From Nitrosomonas sp. JL21 (GTDB taxonomy: Bacteria > Pseudomonadota > Gammaproteobacteria > Burkholderiales > Nitrosomonadaceae), in assembly GCF_009833095.1 (NCBI RefSeq), contig NZ_QRCB01000027.1, forward strand, positions 22,616 through 86,615: DNA of 64,000 nt. The letters are read 5' to 3'. The stretch's first letter is position 1; every line of letters begins with the position of its first letter. The translations under genes were made by a program, and so were the position numbers. Shown here piece after piece: positions 17,998 through 27,030 of this stretch. Under the pieces are notes generated by a model. That model searched no databases and was not told the origin of the DNA. It saw nothing but the letters and a program-made list of their open reading frames with translations.

Positions 17998-20900
17998 ATG
18001 TATCTGCCGAGCGATGAAGGAAAATGGAAAGTACTTGAGCATTCTCAAGCTGCCGTTGCCGTCAAGGAATTGAATGGTTGTGTGGAAACAGTCAGGGGCA
18101 TCGATTCATTCCTTGAGTTGATTCCACCTTGGCAACTTCTCCGAACCAGAATCAAAAGCTCATCCCACACATCACTCCAAACAAAATTACTCGTCGAGTG
18201 TGTTCATCGTCGGGAGTTATCTTTCTATCCAGATAAAGAACTGTACCGGTTTTCTTGTGTGATCGATCAGATTAAGGCGTTGGCTGGTTATGAAAGGCTC
18301 GCCTACCTTTTTGCGGTCGGGCCTACTGGGCAAAACTCATCCGGTGAATCAAACAATTGGCTGTTACTCGACTGGGCTTCTGCAACGATTTTCTCGCTCA
18401 ACAAACAAACTAACCTAGAGCTCACCAAACTGGAACCCGAAAAAATTCGGGATTACCTGATTTTCTTCTGCAACTTCCGGGGGAGCGATATGGATGAAGA
18501 CGATACCATTGCGCCTTTCCTTATACCACCAACTATTGAAGACTTTGGTTGGGAAGATACACTGTCTACTCTCCAAGAAGTCGCGGAAAAACGGCACTGG
18601 AAGACTTTCCCGCTCAACTCAGCTAGTGATACTTCGACCGCCGATAGTCCTGACTTACCTGAAAAAAACGAAAATCAGAAACCGACTGGCGGCTGTATAG
18701 GAACATGCAGCGATGCTAAAACTGAGGTAATCAGCAAAAATAAAATTTATGAAGATATTAAAAAATTCTTTAACTTGACGAATGGAAATAATACTTCCCA
18801 GAATCCTCAATTAAATAAAGAAGAAAAAGACTCTAACCCAGTAGATTGTCATCATTTTGATGCCCTTGTTTGGCACAAGAATGAATTATTAGTTACCGAG
18901 TTTTCAGTTGATCTCAAAGAGGGAGTGGTTAGGGAATATAAAAATCCAATTCCAGTGGCGATGGAGCTGCCGATGCCACGTTGGGTTGTCAGGAAGGATG
19001 TGCATTTCATCCCGCTGCTTTGCCGCGAACAAAAACGGGAAAGTGTCACAGCGAAGGAATTGCTGGAACGTATTCAGAAACACATCACGGCACAGGCGTC
19101 ACCTGTACGTTTGCGCGGCTTACGCGTGATAGAAGGCGTCAAGACTGCGGCAGAGTTTGCTGGGCCGGTAGTGCTGGAGAACGTCGAATTCATGGATGAT
19201 GTCATTTTGGACGATGCCATTTTCAAGCATTCTCTGCATCTGATTGATTGCCGTTTCCTGCGCTGTTTAAGTGCAAAAAATACTGTTGTCGAAGGCGCAA
19301 TTAATCTCAAAGACTCATATTTTTACGGTGCGGTTCAGGAAGTACCCGATATAGCAGATTCTATAGGCGAGAAATACTTGCCAACAATCGATCTGCAAAG
19401 TCTCAATGTGGAGAGCGGTTTTTTCGCAGATCGTGTGATCATTTTTGGCCGGGTTTCCGTTCAATGGGGAAGGATTCAGGGAGGAATGCGTGCTAGCGGT
19501 CTACAGGTATATCACAGAGGCAATGAGATAGATGGGAAAGCTGGATTGCTCGATTTCTCATATATGCAGGTCGACGGACCTTTGGATTTGCGCGGAGATA
19601 TACGAACAAGCCGTGACCCAGACAGATTGCAGCGGACTATTATCCAAGGGAATGTAGTCATGCGGGGGCTTCGCAGTTATGACGTTCAACTGGATGGCCT
19701 ACGCATCGATGGCGATCTCGATCTCCAGTCCTGCCACATCACCACTGCCTTGACGATGAATGTCGCCTCATGCAGTGATGGTGATGATTGTGAAGTTTTT
19801 TGGCGACCGTTTATCGACGGCAAATTTAGCGCCGAACGAGCTCAAATAGGGACAATGGATATTCGTGGGTGTTCCATTAAAAAATCGCTTAGGTTGATTG
19901 GCCTTAAACTAGCTGATTCCTTTTTTGCTAGACTAGACCGTCGCTTTCGGACACAAATAGGTGAAGACATTGTATTATCCGGCGCGGCGATAGGGGGCGA
20001 TATCGACCTGGGCGGCGCGAAGATAGAACGCAATTTTGAGTATATTACCGGAAAGTGTGCTCTCCTGCGGATGAACCCTGAACCCTGGATGGAGCCTGGT
20101 AAGGGTCAGGATAAAGATATTCTTCATTTCTGCGAAACCATGGCAAGCGGTGTTTTTTTACAGGACCTTCACATCGACAGCGGCATGGATCTTACAGGTA
20201 TCCAACTGAAGAGTTCAAACCAATCAGGCAACCACGGAAGTTCTTATGCCAGTGGCAGTTTTATTGCACACGGCATTCATTTGGGAGGTGGATTGCGTTT
20301 CTGGCGTGAAGATGGGCATCTGAGACTTCATGACCGCGTCGATCGGTTTTTATCCTCAATTAATAAAGAAAAAACCGAAGACTTAGGAAAGAGCATCGAT
20401 GAGGCAATTAAAAAAATAAAGGCTTATATTTCCAATAACTTGGATTTGCGGGGCATTCATACGGCAGACTCGATCAATTTAGGGTGTTGTGAAGTGAAAG
20501 GGGATATTTGTCTGGAAAATGCCCATATAGGCGGTAGCCTGCGCGCCTACATTGAGGATGAGACTGAGGTATGTGAAGCTCAAAACTTCAAAGCCGATCT
20601 TGCTTATATCGATGGCGATGCAGATTTGCGTGGTATGAAAGTAGAGGGCAAACTGAGCGCGCATAATTTACAGGTCAACGGTAATGTACTGCTGGCTTGT
20701 CCAGATCTCAAAAAGAATGGTCAATGCGCGCAGATCGGAGATATGATCGATTTTGAAGGTATGCATACTGAAGCTCGCCTGGTGCTAAGCAGCAAGAATC
20801 TGATTCCCAAGGAAAACAATGAATCTAGTCGTATTATTCTGGCCAGATGTAATGTTGGGCAGCTCAGTATCCGAGATTTTAAGGGGGGCAAAACCAAGCC

Positions 20901-21708
20901 CGAATTTCCGCACTTTATGAATCTCTCGGCGATTCAGGTCGGTGATTGGTTCTTGGAAGAAAAAAAGCAAGTATTGGCATTACTTGAGAAAACAAAGCCA
21001 TTCGACGCGGATAACTATATCGATATCGAGCACAGGCTTGCGCGGATCGGTGACAAGAAATTGGCTGATGAAGTTTATCGTACTATGAAAAACCATGTGA
21101 GTGATGAGAGTAGTCAGGTTGTTTCTGCAGATCTGTGGGAGCGCTTACTACAAGGACGCGATCGATTGCTGAATTGGCTTGTTAGGCTACCCGATTGGTT
21201 AAATAAGTTGTTTTCTGGTCATGGAACCCGTCCGGGATGGATGGTTGGTTGGTTAATTATTTGGATGTTGCCTGTTGTTTATGTCCTTAGCGATTTTCGC
21301 AATGTGGAGTTTGTGCTTACGGTTAATTGCTCGTATAAGGTTAATGAAGTGCAGCAGGCGGTTGGAGTTTCCTGCTCGAATAAAGTGAATGATGTGCAGC
21401 AGGTGGTCGGAGTTCCCTATTCGAATAATGAAAAATACGTTCTTAAAGAAAGTAGCTGGGATTTGGAGAAAGCGATCGGTTTGACCATGAGCTATGCCAT
21501 TCCCTTTTATGGTAGTCGGCCGGATGTCGTGCGTGCCCGCTTGATCGGAGGAACTTGTTTCTGGTCACCAGGAGCATCCACAAACAGCCCGTGTAATGAT
21601 CTTCCGATTTCACCTCATGGATTTGCAATGATTTTTTCAATTATCCAATTTATTTTATGGATTATGATTGCAGCCAATTTACCGACTATCATCCGCAGGC
21701 GACCGTGA
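17998..21708 (+). CDS. large membrane-anchored beta-solenoid protein, unrecognised
   Basis: A 1236-residue protein of no family I can name. Residues 1-215 form a novel-looking alpha/beta region (WQLLRTRIKSSS, YLFAVGPTG, DYLIFFCNFRGSDMDEDD); 218-290 is a low-complexity linker. From about 385 to 975 there are many short strands of the type GDIDLGGAKI, GDADLRGMKV and GNVVMRG, a pentapeptide- or bactofilin-like right-handed solenoid. A helical stalk (about 1000-1050) precedes two TM segments (about 1080-1100 and 1209-1229). The loop between them carries a 15-residue tandem repeat. There is no signal peptide, so the bulk should be cytoplasmic. The layout recalls pentapeptide-repeat proteins with ion-channel-like C-termini, but the expected TTLGYGD filter is replaced by SYAIPFYGSRPD. 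The start is set by the AGGAGG five bases upstream. Base composition looks more AT-rich than its neighbours. Confidence 0.75.
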   Translation: MYLPSDEGKWKVLEHSQAAVAVKELNGCVETVRGIDSFLELIPPWQLLRTRIKSSSHTSLQTKLLVECVHRRELSFYPDKELYRFSCVIDQIKALAGYERLAYLFAVGPTGQNSSGESNNWLLLDWASATIFSLNKQTNLELTKLEPEKIRDYLIFFCNFRGSDMDEDDTIAPFLIPPTIEDFGWEDTLSTLQEVAEKRHWKTFPLNSASDTSTADSPDLPEKNENQKPTGGCIGTCSDAKTEVISKNKIYEDIKKFFNLTNGNNTSQNPQLNKEEKDSNPVDCHHFDALVWHKNELLVTEFSVDLKEGVVREYKNPIPVAMELPMPRWVVRKDVHFIPLLCREQKRESVTAKELLERIQKHITAQASPVRLRGLRVIEGVKTAAEFAGPVVLENVEFMDDVILDDAIFKHSLHLIDCRFLRCLSAKNTVVEGAINLKDSYFYGAVQEVPDIADSIGEKYLPTIDLQSLNVESGFFADRVIIFGRVSVQWGRIQGGMRASGLQVYHRGNEIDGKAGLLDFSYMQVDGPLDLRGDIRTSRDPDRLQRTIIQGNVVMRGLRSYDVQLDGLRIDGDLDLQSCHITTALTMNVASCSDGDDCEVFWRPFIDGKFSAERAQIGTMDIRGCSIKKSLRLIGLKLADSFFARLDRRFRTQIGEDIVLSGAAIGGDIDLGGAKIERNFEYITGKCALLRMNPEPWMEPGKGQDKDILHFCETMASGVFLQDLHIDSGMDLTGIQLKSSNQSGNHGSSYASGSFIAHGIHLGGGLRFWREDGHLRLHDRVDRFLSSINKEKTEDLGKSIDEAIKKIKAYISNNLDLRGIHTADSINLGCCEVKGDICLENAHIGGSLRAYIEDETEVCEAQNFKADLAYIDGDADLRGMKVEGKLSAHNLQVNGNVLLACPDLKKNGQCAQIGDMIDFEGMHTEARLVLSSKNLIPKENNESSRIILARCNVGQLSIRDFKGGKTKPEFPHFMNLSAIQVGDWFLEEKKQVLALLEKTKPFDADNYIDIEHRLARIGDKKLADEVYRTMKNHVSDESSQVVSADLWERLLQGRDRLLNWLVRLPDWLNKLFSGHGTRPGWMVGWLIIWMLPVVYVLSDFRNVEFVLTVNCSYKVNEVQQAVGVSCSNKVNDVQQVVGVPYSNNEKYVLKESSWDLEKAIGLTMSYAIPFYGSRPDVVRARLIGGTCFWSPGASTNSPCNDLPISPHGFAMIFSIIQFILWIMIAANLPTIIRRRP
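21322..21432 (+). repeat. 45-bp in-frame tandem repeat
   Basis: Unit 1 is 21322-21366, unit 2 is 21367-21411, and a partial third begins at 21412. They encode VNCSYKVNEVQQAVG, VSCSNKVNDVQQVVG and VPYSNNEKYV. The copies differ at several, partly synonymous sites. The repeat lies in the loop between the two TM segments of the solenoid protein. Confidence 0.85.
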
Positions 21709-22045
21709 TGCCCGCACAAGCAGATATTATAAGCTTTCCGACATCAACCACATTGGCCTTCGTACCCAAGGCGCTGTGCACCAATCTCGATTCTCGTTAG
21801 TGCCAATCTGTGCCTTATTAGGGATTTTTTTGGGTTTCTTTAATGACTAGTAACGTGGTAAATCCGATGATTGTTTGTGAGCATAATTTTAATTAACAAA
21901 TAGTTGAAACACGTATTGATCTGTAGATTTCAGGTGGGAAGTACTTAATTCTATTTAGTTTTGATTTTAAGAGTCACTTAAGAAAAAATACAATCAGTAG
22001 CAGAAGTTTGTAAGAAAATGACGATTTTCTAAAGGATGGCAAGTT
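21709..22045. other. non-coding gap before the copper ATPase
   Basis: A 337-base AT-rich stretch without a convincing gene or hairpin terminator. A 60-codon frame from 21668 overlaps the end of the solenoid gene and looks fortuitous. No clear MerR-type (CueR) operator was found. AAAGGATGG near 22031-22039 is the ribosome-binding site of the next gene. Confidence 0.5.
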
Positions 22046-24397
22046 TTGACACACGATCATCACGAACATAAACAGCATGGCGATGAGCATCACACGGGTA
22101 ATCCGTCTGCAACGATTGATCCTGTCTGCGGCATGCAAGTCGACGTGCCTAACGCAAAATACTATGCGGAACATGGTGAACGGGCTTACTATTTTTGCTC
22201 GGCTTACTGCCGCGATAAATTCGTGACTGCGCCAGGTATCTACTTAGCCAGTAAGACTCCTGACGAAGAATCTCTGCCAGACGCGATTTATACCTGCCCT
22301 ATGCATCCGCAAGTGCGGCAAATCGGGCCGGGAAGCTGTTCGATTTGCGGCATGGCGCTGGAACCGACCGAAGTATCGCTCGATGCTGCACCGAGCGAGG
22401 AACTCGTGGATATGACCCGCCGCTTCTGGATTGGTCTCCTATTAACCGCGCCGGTTTTCATCATGGAGATGGGCGGCCATCTGATCGGATTGACGCATTT
22501 AGTGTCACCCCAAACCTCCAATTGGTTGCAACTGTCATTGGCAACACCAGTGGTCTGGTGGGCGGGGTGGCCGTTTTTTGTGCGCGGCTGGCAATCGATC
22601 TCGAACCGCGCACTCAATATGTTCACACTCATTGCGATGGGTACCGGTGTGGCATGGATCTATAGCATTGTCGCAACCGTCGCACCCGGTCTCTTCCCTG
22701 ATATTTTTCGCGGCGATGATGGTTCGGTCGCGGTTTATTTCGAAGCGGCGGCAGTCATCACCGTGCTGGTGCTATTAGGTCAGGTGCTGGAATTGCGCGC
22801 ACGTGAACGCACGTCTGGTGCAATCAAAGCTTTGCTCAATTTGTCACCCACCACCGCTCGTCGTCTAGACGGGGGTGATGCCGAAGAGGAAATCAACCTG
22901 GATCAGGTAGTGGCAGGCGATCGATTGAGAGTACGGCCTGGCGACCGGGTGCCTGTCGATGGCCAAGTGATCGAAGGCAGTTCCAATATCGATGAATCGA
23001 TGGTGACAGGTGAATCCATGCCGGTTCGCAAGCAATCCGGAGATCAGGTCATCGGCGGCACCATCAACGGCCAGGGCAGTTTTGTGATGCGCGCTGAGAA
23101 AGTTGGGCGTGACACCATGCTGGCGCAAATCGTCCGCATGGTATCGGAAGCGCAGCGCTCCCAAGCGCCGATTCAACGCTTGGCGGACATCGTTGCTGCC
23201 TGGTTCGTTCCGGCAGTGATTATAACTGCCATGCTGGCCTTCGCCGCCTGGGCGATCTGGGGGCCGCCGCCGGCCATGGCGCATGCACTGATCGCAGCCG
23301 TCAGTGTGCTCATCATCGCCTGCCCATGCGCATTGGGCCTGGCGACACCGATGTCGATCATGGTGGGCGTCGGACGGGGCGCGACTGCAGGTGTTCTGAT
23401 CAAGAACGCTGAAGCATTGGAACGTATGGAAAAGATCGACACGATCGTGATCGACAAGACCGGTACGCTGACCGAAGGCCGGCCCAGAGTCACGGCAATC
23501 CGTCCTGCTGGCGGCAATATCGGTGAGGATGAACTGCTGCGCCTTGCGGCCAGTCTGGAGCAGGGCAGCGAGCACCCGTTGGCTGCCGCCATTGTAGCCG
23601 CAGCCAAGGAGCGCTCGATTGCGCTGGTTAAGGCGGCCGATTTCGATTCACCAGCTGGCAAAGGTGTGCTCGGCAGTGTCGATGGTCATCGGGTTGTGCT
23701 GGGTAACGCGAAATTTCTTGTGGAGCTGGATATTGATGCCCGGGTATTGGAAACGCAAACCGATGAACTGCGTCAGAATGGAGCCACCGTGATCTTCGTG
23801 GCGGTCGATGGCGTGATTGCAGGCATGATCGCCATTGCTGACCCGGTAAAGGGATCTACGCCTGCCGCTATCGATGCTTTGCATGCCGATGGCATCCGCA
23901 TCGTCATGCTGACCGGAGACAACCGCACAACGGCTGAAGCGGTTGCCCGGCAACTGGGTATCGACGAAGTGGAAGCGGACGTGCTGCCTGATCAGAAAGC
24001 GGCAATCGTAACCCGATTGCGCCAACAAGGGCGAGTAGTTGCCATGGCGGGCGATGGCGTCAACGATGCGCCGGCTTTGGCCACCGCCGATGTCGGCATT
24101 GCCATGGGCACCGGCACCGATGTTGCGATTGAAAGCGCTGGCGTAACTTTGCTGCGCGGCGATTTGCTGGGAATTGTCCGGGCACGGCGTCTATCCGAAG
24201 CAACCATGCGTAACATACGCCAGAATCTGTTTTTTGCTTTTATCTACAATACGGCTGGTGTACCGATCGCAGCCGGCGTGCTTTTTCCATTCTTTGGCAT
24301 CTTGTTGTCGCCGATTTTTGCGGCGGCAGCGATGTCGCTATCTTCGGTCAGCGTGATCGGCAATGCATTGCGATTACGCACGATAAAGCTGGAGTAG
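22046..24397 (+). CDS. copper-translocating P1B-type ATPase with YHS domain
   Basis: A 783-residue inner-membrane metal pump. The His-rich N-terminus ([14 protein letters not shown]) is followed by a YHS domain (DPVCGMQV to CSAYC, about 25-58) and a heavy-metal-binding motif (YTCPMHPQV to CSICGM, about 83-103). There is no classical HMA domain. CPC ([11 protein letters not shown]) in TM6 specifies Cu+/Ag+. The phosphorylation motif [17 protein letters not shown] and [10 protein letters not shown] are intact. TTG at 22046 is the likely start, preceded by AAGGA. The next in-frame ATG would remove the YHS cysteine. It probably exports copper, which is relevant to organisms rich in copper enzymes. 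Confidence 0.94.
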   Translation: MTHDHHEHKQHGDEHHTGNPSATIDPVCGMQVDVPNAKYYAEHGERAYYFCSAYCRDKFVTAPGIYLASKTPDEESLPDAIYTCPMHPQVRQIGPGSCSICGMALEPTEVSLDAAPSEELVDMTRRFWIGLLLTAPVFIMEMGGHLIGLTHLVSPQTSNWLQLSLATPVVWWAGWPFFVRGWQSISNRALNMFTLIAMGTGVAWIYSIVATVAPGLFPDIFRGDDGSVAVYFEAAAVITVLVLLGQVLELRARERTSGAIKALLNLSPTTARRLDGGDAEEEINLDQVVAGDRLRVRPGDRVPVDGQVIEGSSNIDESMVTGESMPVRKQSGDQVIGGTINGQGSFVMRAEKVGRDTMLAQIVRMVSEAQRSQAPIQRLADIVAAWFVPAVIITAMLAFAAWAIWGPPPAMAHALIAAVSVLIIACPCALGLATPMSIMVGVGRGATAGVLIKNAEALERMEKIDTIVIDKTGTLTEGRPRVTAIRPAGGNIGEDELLRLAASLEQGSEHPLAAAIVAAAKERSIALVKAADFDSPAGKGVLGSVDGHRVVLGNAKFLVELDIDARVLETQTDELRQNGATVIFVAVDGVIAGMIAIADPVKGSTPAAIDALHADGIRIVMLTGDNRTTAEAVARQLGIDEVEADVLPDQKAAIVTRLRQQGRVVAMAGDGVNDAPALATADVGIAMGTGTDVAIESAGVTLLRGDLLGIVRARRLSEATMRNIRQNLFFAFIYNTAGVPIAAGVLFPFFGILLSPIFAAAAMSLSSVSVIGNALRLRTIKLE

Positions 24398-24511
24398 GTA
24401 TGGAAAGGTAAATGGCGCTTCCGAATTGTTGATTTTTAAGCGATATAAAACGGATACTATTCAATTTCGGCAAAATTTCAGTTCATAACCTCATCAATCA
24501 GGAGACTTAGC

Positions 24512-25114
24512 ATGGCAAAAGTTCTTGTTCTGTATTACAGCATGTATGGCCATATCGAAATCATGGCTCACGCGGTCGCTGAAGGCGTTCGCAGCGTCGA
24601 AAATACCGAGGTCGCCGTTAAGCGCGTCCCCGAGCTCATGTCGGAGGAGGTTGCACGTAGAGTTGGCGCGAAGCTTGATCAGGCAGCACCGATCGCGATG
24701 GCGGATGAATTGCCGGATTATGACGCCATTATCTTCGGCACGCCGACCCGTTTCGGCAATATGTGCGCGCAAATGCGCAATTTTCTTGATCAGACAGGCC
24801 GCATATGGCTGAATGGCGGCCTGATCGGTAAGGTAGGCAGCGTGTTCACATCCACGGGTACACAGCACGGCGGGCAGGAAACTACGATTACCTCATTTCA
24901 TACCACTTTGCTCCATCATGGCATGATTATCGTGGGTGTCCCTTATTCCTGCCAGGAGATCATGAATATGAGTGAAATTACGGGTGGTTCACCTTATGGG
25001 GCAAGCACGCTGGCCGGCGGCGATGGCAAGCGCCAACCGTCCGGCAATGAAATCAAAGTTGCACATTTTCAAGGTGTTCACGTCGCGCAAGTGGCTAATA
25101 AATTGTCATCCTGA
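24512..25114 (+). CDS. wrbA: NAD(P)H:quinone oxidoreductase WrbA
   Basis: A 200-residue tetrameric flavoprotein performing two-electron quinone reduction, which limits redox cycling. The flavodoxin FMN loop YYSMYGH (about 9-15), the [10 protein letters not shown] segment and [17 protein letters not shown] are diagnostic of type IV NQO/WrbA. GGAGAC precedes the ATG. It is a single gene converging with the porin gene at its 3' side. Length is standard. Confidence 0.96.
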   Translation: MAKVLVLYYSMYGHIEIMAHAVAEGVRSVENTEVAVKRVPELMSEEVARRVGAKLDQAAPIAMADELPDYDAIIFGTPTRFGNMCAQMRNFLDQTGRIWLNGGLIGKVGSVFTSTGTQHGGQETTITSFHTTLLHHGMIIVGVPYSCQEIMNMSEITGGSPYGASTLAGGDGKRQPSGNEIKVAHFQGVHVAQVANKLSS

Positions 25115-25128
25115 TTCATGGGGTTTTG

Positions 25129-26703
25129 CTAGAATTTATAAGTTACCCAGGTGGTAAAGTAATCTACTTCCTTGGCTGCGTGTGCGGTTTTCAAAAAATC
25201 ACTGGGAAAGAAATGCACATAACTTGCCAGGACGGTAACATGCGAAACTGGCTCCCAGGTTAGTACGAATGCGGGCGAGCTGCCCGAGTAATGCTTCTGA
25301 TCGGCGGCGGAAGCAGGAGAAAAGATGGGTACGGTGGCGATGGAATAAATCGCATCATTGGCATTTTGCCGCCAGAAAAACCCCCAGTCGAAGGAAGCTT
25401 TTAGTTTTTCCATCAGTGAAAAGTTGAGCACGGGATGGATATGGATAAAATTGGATGGCCCACCCAAATCTGCCAGATTGAAATAAGCGCCGGTAGGAAA
25501 TAGCGGATTGTAGGTGCCTAATGTAGATGACCTGCCATCTCCGCTGGTAATGTCCGCTCGCATGCCGATTTGAGGTTTTAACGGTAATTGCGAGAAACTG
25601 TAATGCGTATCGGAAGCAACCGCCCAAGCTCTAATATCATTTGAGCCGAACTGTCCGAATTGGCCGATGAATTCGAAGTTGTATCTCCAAGGTAAAGGAT
25701 TGCCCCAAATTCTTGTACCCACCGTGTGCCTGACCTCGTGCCCTCTACCTTGTGCAAAAACGGCATGGCGATTATCGGAGCCTAAGTAATACAGATCGAC
25801 ATGACCGTCGGGTAATAGCGGCCAAGCGCTAGCTGCATAAATACCCCAGAGTGATTTATCCGGGTTACGGTCGTCGTCCAGTACGCCGGTCAAATTTCTG
25901 ACGGGTTGGCCAAGGAAGCTATCCACCGACCAGTTTCCAAACTTAAACAATAGCTTGATGGCATCGAATGACCGTCGGTTATTGGGCGCCTCGCGGCCTG
26001 CGATCAGCCGCCCCGAGCCATATTCCAATTCTTGCCGACCAAAGCGCAAAGTCACCGAATGACTGCTGCCGAGCTTGGCGGTCAGATCCATAAACCCTTG
26101 ATGGAGATCAAATGTATTTTCGTCTATGTCAGGTCTGGGGCCGGCTTTTCGCCAATCTTCCAGAGTGCTCATAAACTGGGTGAATATGCGGACATTTGCG
26201 CCCAGGTGCAAATCACCATGCAGCATATAACGCTGAAGCCAAGCATGATTGTTGCCGTGTGCGTCGGCAGATGCTTTACCATATCCTTCATTGTGGAAAA
26301 ATTCGTAGCGTTGCCGCATTTCCCCGCCAATACTCAGATACCAATCTTCTTGACTGCCCAACGGTATGTACTTTGCCGGGCGCCAGAAGTCCGTGCTGTG
26401 AGGGGTGTTTCTCAGATAGCGATAGTCTTCCTGATAGCGCAGCGATTTATAATTGCCGCTGAGTGAATCCATTCCTTTTTTAGATACTTCATTCCGTTTA
26501 TCTTCTTTACAGCAGGAATTGAATTCATGATCTGATTTTACCGATAATTTTTTTTCAAATGGCAGTGGTTCGCCGGCATTGGCGATTTTGACATCTTTGG
26601 CATTTGCCGAGCTTAAAAAAAAGGACGCATCAATAAAAAGCCATTCACCGTAAACCGCTATGAGTGCATGTAAAAACAAATAACCAAGAAATCGTGAATT
26701 CAT
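25129..26703 (-). CDS. alginate-export (AlgE-like) family outer membrane protein
   Basis: A 524-residue predicted outer-membrane beta-barrel. A weak signal-like N-terminus (LGYLFLHALIAVYGEWLF) precedes a linker of about 60 residues. The barrel begins YIPLGSQEDWYLSIGGEMRQRYE and has alternating strands, including VTLRFGRQELEYGSGRLI and LFPTGAYFNLADLG, both typical of alginate-export-type porins, and ends with an aromatic strand YFTTWVTYKF. True alginate genes are absent nearby, so this family name should not be read as function; it may be a general solute porin. The start at 26703 is chosen over 26781 because it gives the hydrophobic leader. Confidence 0.8.
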   Translation of the reverse strand: MNSRFLGYLFLHALIAVYGEWLFIDASFFLSSANAKDVKIANAGEPLPFEKKLSVKSDHEFNSCCKEDKRNEVSKKGMDSLSGNYKSLRYQEDYRYLRNTPHSTDFWRPAKYIPLGSQEDWYLSIGGEMRQRYEFFHNEGYGKASADAHGNNHAWLQRYMLHGDLHLGANVRIFTQFMSTLEDWRKAGPRPDIDENTFDLHQGFMDLTAKLGSSHSVTLRFGRQELEYGSGRLIAGREAPNNRRSFDAIKLLFKFGNWSVDSFLGQPVRNLTGVLDDDRNPDKSLWGIYAASAWPLLPDGHVDLYYLGSDNRHAVFAQGRGHEVRHTVGTRIWGNPLPWRYNFEFIGQFGQFGSNDIRAWAVASDTHYSFSQLPLKPQIGMRADITSGDGRSSTLGTYNPLFPTGAYFNLADLGGPSNFIHIHPVLNFSLMEKLKASFDWGFFWRQNANDAIYSIATVPIFSPASAADQKHYSGSSPAFVLTWEPVSHVTVLASYVHFFPSDFLKTAHAAKEVDYFTTWVTYKF

Positions 26704-27030
26704 AGAATTTAGTTTTCTGATTAAGCTATTGCTTTTTTTGTGGTTTCTTGGTATGCAGAAACTGAATGCCGGTGCGATCAATTTCTACAATGGGCGTGAA
26801 TTGGTGCAATTTTCCTGATTTACCAATCGTGCAGTTATCCACAGAATCATTGTAGCACGCTGATATATCGTCATTTGTTTACTTGATGAGATGCAATACG
26901 AGGATATATGGGTTTTTAAAGGTAGAGGAGTGAAAGCAGGTTAGCCGTTCGTAGTATAAAAATATCAGGCCAAAGGTCAAATAAGCGTTTGCATGATTAC
27001 GGATTGACAACTAAGCATCGATCATCCACG
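26704..27030 (-). promoter_or_regulatory. 327-base leader with promoter of the porin gene
   Basis: No gene was recognised. On the minus strand TTGACC (26980-26975) and TATACT (26958-26953) are spaced 16 bases, close to the sigma-70 consensus, which predicts a leader of about 240 bases before the ATG at 26703. No clear terminator for the preceding guanidine operon was seen. Confidence 0.5.

Noticed and set aside
22865..23575. 236-codon minus-strand open frame
   Set aside because: Antisense to the P-type ATPase, whose motifs are complete in the other strand.
25129..26703. alginate biosynthesis locus
   Set aside because: Only the porin resembles AlgE-type proteins; no other alginate gene is near.
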